Source: Lysobacter sp. TY2-98 (GTDB lineage Bacteria > Pseudomonadota > Gammaproteobacteria > Xanthomonadales > Xanthomonadaceae). From it: a DNA stretch of 64,000 nucleotides. Shown here in pieces: positions 60,001-64,000 of this stretch; the first letter of the stretch is position 1; each line of letters starts with the position of its first letter. A program made the position numbers and the translations under genes. The notes under the pieces are model-generated. The model ran no database searches, was not told the origin of the DNA, and worked only from the letters and a program-made list of their open reading frames with translations. Where the stretch lies: contig NZ_CP031413.1 of NCBI RefSeq assembly GCF_003367355.1, positions 186,001-250,000 of the forward strand, in the 5' to 3' direction.

Positions 60001-60024
60001 GTCGGCTTTCGACCCAAAGCGGAC
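60001..60024. repeat. 24-bp palindromic repeat, copy G
   Basis: GTCGGCTTT (60001-60009) and AAAGCGGAC (60016-60024), centre CGACCC, one mismatch between the arms. 20 bp after the merR stop. Confidence 0.8.
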
Positions 60025-60134
60025 TTCCACCTGGGAACGCCGCCATTGGTGAACCCGGACATGTCCATGGCACGCCTGAGCGTGTCGGTTCGTCTGCCGC
60101 GAGCCACCGGGCGAAGCTGAGCCCCTGCAAGGTT

Positions 60135-61490
60135 TCACCGCGGGAGTACGTCCAACCAGTTCAGGCCCAAGGCCGCTACGCAGGCGACGATCAGGCCGAC
60201 GCTCGTCCAGCCCGCCACCGCTGTCGCCGCTCCGGAGCGTCCGTTGCCCATGATTCGGCGGTCCTGCGTGAGCAACTGCAGTGCCACGACGTGGAACGGC
60301 AGCATCACGGCATTGACGACCTGGCTGCTGTAGATCAGCGGAATCAGCGGCAGGCCGGGTAGGGAAACGATGCTTGCCGCCGCGGCGACCAGGACCACGA
60401 ACGCGACATAGAAGATGCGGAAATGGCGGGTGTCCAGGTCCAGCGACGCCGGTGAGCCGACGCCTTCTGCGATGGAATAGGCCGTGGCCAATGGCACCAC
60501 GGCGGCTGCCAGCAATGCCGCGCCCAGCAGACCGGCGCCGAACAGCGCTTTCGCGAATGAACCGGCGAGCGGCCGCAGTGCGGCGGCGGCGTCACTGGCG
60601 TCGTTGATGTGGACGCCCGCGCGATGAAGCGTCGCAGCGCATGCGACAGCGATGGCGAGGCCGATCAGACCCGTCAGCAAGGAACCGATGACGACGTCGA
60701 CACGCTCCCAGCGCAGCTGCGCGAGCGTGATCTTCTTGTCCACCGAATACGACTGGATGAAAGCCAGCCCCCACGGGGCGAGTGTCGTGCCGAGAGTTGC
60801 CGCGACGGCGATCCAGCCGGTGGAGTCGTTCGGCAGGGTCGGGGTCAGTGAGCCGTGCAGCACGCGCGACCAGTCCGGCTTCGCGAGAACCCCGTCGATC
60901 AGATAAAGACCGAGCGTCGCGGAGATCAGCAGCAGTACGCGCTCGACACGGTGGAACGATCCGAGGACGACGACCAGCGAAATCAGCAACGCGGAGACCG
61001 GCGTGCTGACCCATGTCGGAATGCCGACGAGCGAACACGCGGCGGAGATGCCCGCGTACTCGGCGCAGATCGTCCCGAAGTTCGCGAACACCAGGCCGAC
61101 GAGTGCCGCATATCCGTATCGCCGCCCCCATCGTTCCCGGATGATGCCGACGAACCCTTTTCCCGTTGCGGCGCCGAGGCGCATGGCCATCATGTGGAAC
61201 TGGATGAGAAGCACGGTCGAGGCCGGGATGATCCAGATCAAGCGATAGCCGTGATCGGTGCCGAGGACGGAATACGTGGTGATTCCGGCCGGGTCATCGT
61301 CGGAGAGCCCAGCCAGCAAGCCGGGGCCGAGTACCGCCATGAACGCCGCGAACGCGCTGGCACCCTGCATTCGAAAATGCGCGAAGCGCAGGGAGATGCC
61401 GCGACGATGGTGTGCTGTCGCATGCGGCGGCGTCCGCGCCGCGGCGTGCAGGCGGCGAATCAGGCCAGGCCGGTGCTTCGCAGTCCTCAT
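60135..61490 (-). CDS. Nramp-related divalent metal transporter, atypical site
   Basis: 451 residues, about 11 membrane helices, from the ATG at 61488-61490; the frame runs further upstream, and M41 (MQGASAFAAF) is an alternative start. Helix 1 has DDDPAGITTYSVLG (D64-D66) where Nramp has DPGN, and helix 6 has GTTLAPWGLAF (A238-P239-W240) where Nramp has MPH. The Asp/Pro of helix 1 is kept, but the Asn and the metal-binding Met are not. Such changes occur in Nramp-related transporters with other substrates, such as Mg2+. A basic His/Arg-rich N-terminus precedes helix 1. Substrate uncertain. Confidence 0.85.
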   Translation of the reverse strand: MRTAKHRPGLIRRLHAAARTPPHATAHHRRGISLRFAHFRMQGASAFAAFMAVLGPGLLAGLSDDDPAGITTYSVLGTDHGYRLIWIIPASTVLLIQFHMMAMRLGAATGKGFVGIIRERWGRRYGYAALVGLVFANFGTICAEYAGISAACSLVGIPTWVSTPVSALLISLVVVLGSFHRVERVLLLISATLGLYLIDGVLAKPDWSRVLHGSLTPTLPNDSTGWIAVAATLGTTLAPWGLAFIQSYSVDKKITLAQLRWERVDVVIGSLLTGLIGLAIAVACAATLHRAGVHINDASDAAAALRPLAGSFAKALFGAGLLGAALLAAAVVPLATAYSIAEGVGSPASLDLDTRHFRIFYVAFVVLVAAAASIVSLPGLPLIPLIYSSQVVNAVMLPFHVVALQLLTQDRRIMGNGRSGAATAVAGWTSVGLIVACVAALGLNWLDVLPR

Positions 61491-61733
61491 CTCGGAACAA
61501 GTGGGCGTGTGCCGTTTCCTGACGTGTCGGATCGCGTTCGAACATTCACCGCGTGGCATCCATTCCTGGCGCGCGACGACCACTGACGTCGTCGTCCCGT
61601 GCGCCCGCGGCCTTGCCGGGTGGAACCCGCGCGGCCGCGACGCCGCCACGTATGCACCAGCGGCGGCATGGAGTTGAAGATGGTCCATCAACGGCGTTGA
61701 ACCCGTCGAAGGCACCGGATCGGGCCGCTCGCG

Positions 61734-62096
61734 TCACCCAATGACGAGGCGATCGACGACATGCCTCACGCCCGGCGCCGACCACGCGGCGCGCTCGTCG
61801 GGCACGGTGCCGTCCCACCGCAGGAGTGCGAGGGCGCGATGGACGATGTCTTCGTCCGTCGGGCCGTCGGCCGGCCGATGCACGTCGACGGTGTCGACGA
61901 TGGCCTTGGCGCCTTTGACGCGCCACGTGGCACGTTCGGCTGCCATCTTTTGTGCGTACGACTCCACATGCCCGCCCAAGGTGATGACGCGGGCGGCCGC
62001 CGCGACACCGATGCGGCTGCCGTCGACGCCAGGCTCGAAAGCCAGCTCGTCGAGCACGGCTTGCTGCTGGTCGGCATCGGCGAAGTGGTCTGACAT
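61734..62096 (-). CDS. BON-domain protein, second domain shortened
   Basis: 120 residues from the ATG at 62094-62096. A complete BON domain (about 12-72, with ARVITLGGHVESYAQKMAAE and KGAKAIVDTVDV) is followed by a second that begins DEDIVHRALALLRWDGTVPDE and jumps directly to RAAWSAPGVRHVVDRLV, missing the central Gly-strand part. BON domains bind phospholipid and appear in stress proteins. No signal peptide. An open frame continues upstream to 62255 but reads as unrelated sequence. Confidence 0.78.
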   Translation of the reverse strand: MSDHFADADQQQAVLDELAFEPGVDGSRIGVAAAARVITLGGHVESYAQKMAAERATWRVKGAKAIVDTVDVHRPADGPTDEDIVHRALALLRWDGTVPDERAAWSAPGVRHVVDRLVIG

Positions 62097-62312
62097 GGCA
62101 GTGGTCGCTCGTGCGAGGAGACGCCTTGCGCCATTCCACGTCCAGCCGTCCCACTCGATGTTGACCGGCGTCAGCAACGGACCGCGACGGCTTCGAATGC
62201 GAATGCTGATTCGGTCAGCAACTCCACGAGCCGGGCCGTCCACATTGAGCGGCAACGCGCTCGGCCGAGGTCACGGCCTTTGCCCGCGCACCACCCGACA
62301 ACGAGGCTTCAG

Positions 62313-62603
62313 ATGACCACGGCAACGACACGACGCGGAAATACGGCAGGCGGCACGATCCGCACCACGCTGCGCGCCGGCTCGCGCGCCGCACGCGAGA
62401 CGCTGCACGACGTGGAGGGTTCGCTGGATCGCGGCGCACGGCAGGCGAGAAAGATCGAGCGCGCCGCGTTCGACCGGGCGGAGAAGTTTGGCGGCACGGT
62501 CGTGCGGCGCGTTCGCGAGCGACCGCTGACCGCACTGTCACTGGCGGGTGTCTCCCTGGCGCTTTTCTACTTCATGACCAAGCCGCGTCGCACCGATCAG
62601 TAA
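62313..62603 (+). CDS. Small protein with C-terminal membrane anchor
   Basis: 96 residues. Thr/Arg-rich start, a basic amphipathic helix (about 22-70, RAGSRAARETLHDVEGSLDR), then one hydrophobic span (PLTALSLAGVSLALFYFM, about 73-90) and KPRR. Layout like YqjD/ElaB-type tail-anchored stress proteins, though the sequence is not clearly that family. A related C-terminus is found at 46777-46965. Divergent from the BON gene. Confidence 0.7.
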   Translation: MTTATTRRGNTAGGTIRTTLRAGSRAARETLHDVEGSLDRGARQARKIERAAFDRAEKFGGTVVRRVRERPLTALSLAGVSLALFYFMTKPRRTDQ

Positions 62604-62716
62604 TCGGTGTGTGCGGCTTTGCGTCAACGGCATCGCGAGCGGGCCGCCGAGCACTACCGATCGGCAGCGGTGCGTAGCGCCTCACGGGTCGCGCTCCGCT
62701 CAACCGGGTTCTCGTG

Positions 62717-63550
62717 CTAATGCCGCATCACCATGGGAAGCGGAGCGTGCTCGAGCAGATGCCGGGTAACGCCGCCCAGAATCCATTCCGAAAAGCGCGT
62801 GTGGCCGTACGCGCCCGTGACGAGCAGGTCGGCTTGCTCCTCACGGGCGGCACTCAATAGGGCCGCGCCCGTCGGCTCACCACCGTCACCGATGTCACCA
62901 AGTTGCCGGATCCGCGCGTTGGGTCGGTGCCGCGCGAGCCACGGAGGGAGTGCAACGGTCGGCCAGACCTCCGCCGCTCGACGGTCGTTACCCACCAGCA
63001 CGACGACGTCCCGAGCGTGCTCAACGAACGCGCGAGCGCCGTGCAGTGCGCGTGCGGCGCCGGGCGTTCCATTCCACGCCACGGCGACGGTGCCGGCCAG
63101 CCGGGCGGGGTCGGTGCCCGCAGGCACGATGAGCGTCGGCAGGCGGTTCGACAGGACGATTCGCGCGACACCGGCGGGCCGGGCCCACCAATCGTCGTCG
63201 CGGGACGACCGCTGTGTGACGTAAAGATCGTGCCAGGTCGCGATCCTCGACATGACGTGCGTCGCATCACCCGCTGAAGCCATCCATACCGCATTGCGCA
63301 CGCCGAGGGACGACGCCCAGGCGCTGAATGCCGGTGCGTTTTTTTCGGCCTCCTCGACCAGGCGCTCGGCTTCGAGTGTCGCCGCGGCATCGAGCATGCC
63401 GGGGTCATAGGGCGCGAGCGGCAGCAGGCCCATCGGCACCACGTGAACCGCGGTCAGCGAGCCGCGGAACGATGCCGCGACTCGGGCGGCGATCTCGACG
63501 TCGAACCCTGAGCCATCCGCGCTCGTCGAGCGCACGAGCACATCGAGCAT
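62717..63550 (-). CDS. Universal stress protein, tandem UspA domains
   Basis: 277 residues, two Usp domains. The C-terminal one (about 150-277) keeps the nucleotide motif GAYGHTRFSEWILGGVTRHL (G-x2-G-x9-G-V-T); the N-terminal domain (1-145) ends IVLSNRLPTLIVP and lacks a clear glycine motif. Double-domain Usp proteins of this length are common in stress or anaerobic regulons. Lies beside BON and small anchored-protein genes, which fits a general stress group. Confidence 0.9.
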   Translation of the reverse strand: MLDVLVRSTSADGSGFDVEIAARVAASFRGSLTAVHVVPMGLLPLAPYDPGMLDAAATLEAERLVEEAEKNAPAFSAWASSLGVRNAVWMASAGDATHVMSRIATWHDLYVTQRSSRDDDWWARPAGVARIVLSNRLPTLIVPAGTDPARLAGTVAVAWNGTPGAARALHGARAFVEHARDVVVLVGNDRRAAEVWPTVALPPWLARHRPNARIRQLGDIGDGGEPTGAALLSAAREEQADLLVTGAYGHTRFSEWILGGVTRHLLEHAPLPMVMRH

Positions 63551-63817
63551 GGCCTTGCCCTCAGCGTAGGTCCGTCTGCACCTTCTGCAATGTGCCTTCG
63601 CGGCTTACTGACGCGCGTCAGTGAACGACACGTGCTCGAACTGCCCACGGACAGAAGCGAGAAGACCGGCCGCCGTGGCGGGTATCAATCCACCACACGG
63701 CGCAGATGCGAAAGAGCCGCACCGCGAGCAGCGGCGGGTGAGCGAACTGAGCCGGCATGGACGACGCCCGAAGGGATGATTCGCAGTGGGGTCAGCTCTG
63801 CGCAGACGGAACCTGAT
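63551..63817. other. Gene-free stretch beside the stress-protein gene
   Basis: About 270 bp upstream of the Usp gene, presumably with its promoter. A plus-strand frame of 89 codons (63590-63859) is Arg/Glu/Ser-rich with no ribosome site. No repeat or RNA recognised. Confidence 0.45.
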
Positions 63818-64000
63818 TCACGTCAGCTGTCGGACGGCGCGATGCGTCGAAAGTGGTGAGGCAAGCGGCCACGCACCCATTTCTCGCCACGCGTTCGCCG
63901 CACCGTCCTTCACGACAGCGGAGGTTGGGCGAATGTCCATTACCCAGCGCCCGTCGCCGCCGCTCGTGACGTCGAGCCCGGCGCAGTCGCGGTCGGGCCT
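63818..64000 (-). CDS. Possible 3' end of a gene entering from the right edge
   Basis: A minus-strand frame open to the window edge ends with TGA at 63818-63820. It reads RPDRDCAGLDVTSGGDGRWV and on for 60 residues, with no recognised family. An opposing plus-strand ATG at 63933 has a GGAGG 8 bp upstream, so the true gene could lie on either strand. Too little sequence to decide. Confidence 0.25.
   Translation of the reverse strand, partial: RPDRDCAGLDVTSGGDGRWVMDIRPTSAVVKDGAANAWREMGAWPLASPLSTHRAVRQLT

Noticed and set aside
48982..60024. The 24-bp repeats as a CRISPR array
   Set aside because: Spacing is irregular (34 bp to several kb), units are diverged, and no cas genes are present.
63590..63859. 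89-codon plus-strand frame
   Set aside because: Skewed Arg/Glu/Ser composition, no ribosome site, no recognisable fold.

Overview
The window is a GC-rich gammaproteobacterial chromosome segment. Gene order points to the Xanthomonadaceae, Lysobacter/Xanthomonas-like: pilR-pilS next to sucCD, a kup gene between ruvA and ruvB, then ybgC-tolQRAB-pal-cpoB-queE-queC-tRNA-Lys. This is inference from content and synteny; no 16S rRNA gene is present.

About 1-46.6 kb is core chromosome with tight gene packing. In order: PilR (cut by the window edge) and PilS for type IV pili; succinyl-CoA synthetase; class Ia ribonucleotide reductase nrdAB behind a promoter with NrdR-like boxes, a cobalamin riboswitch and a Shine-Dalgarno-masking hairpin; a thioesterase; NadE; a DUF4242 protein; bamD, rluD and pgeF; a DUF4166/DCC/saccharopine-dehydrogenase-like group; an AI-2E-family membrane protein with an unusual C-terminal domain; the trehalose operon otsB-GH15-otsA; clpB with a sigma-32-like promoter; a sirtuin; a YbaL-type exchanger; an ABC-F ATPase; FmdB; aspS; an acetyltransferase; a hydrolase; YebC; ruvC-ruvA-kup-ruvB; the Tol-Pal system; preQ0 genes queE and queC; and tRNA-Lys(TTT).

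From the tRNA onward (46.6-64 kb) the character changes. Genes are looser, with decayed fragments (a short-chain dehydrogenase and an AraC regulator) and at least seven copies of a 24-bp palindromic repeat. This part holds cyclopropane fatty acid synthase, an MBOAT/AlgJ-like acyl-transfer pair, a DUF938 methyltransferase, an ABC exporter divergent from a DUF2975/XRE pair across an AT-rich operator, a MerR-controlled operon, and a stress/metal group (Nramp-like transporter, BON protein, small anchored protein, universal stress protein).

The best candidate for an undescribed system is 57.1-60.0 kb. A MerR-family regulator faces, across a mer-type operator, an operon for (i) a glutaredoxin-MauE membrane fusion, (ii) a Met/His-rich exported protein, probably an outer-membrane barrel, and (iii) a 30-residue exported peptide ending in CPMGCC, closed by a strong terminator. 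Every component looks suited to thiol or soft-metal chemistry, but the metal or stress sensed is unknown.
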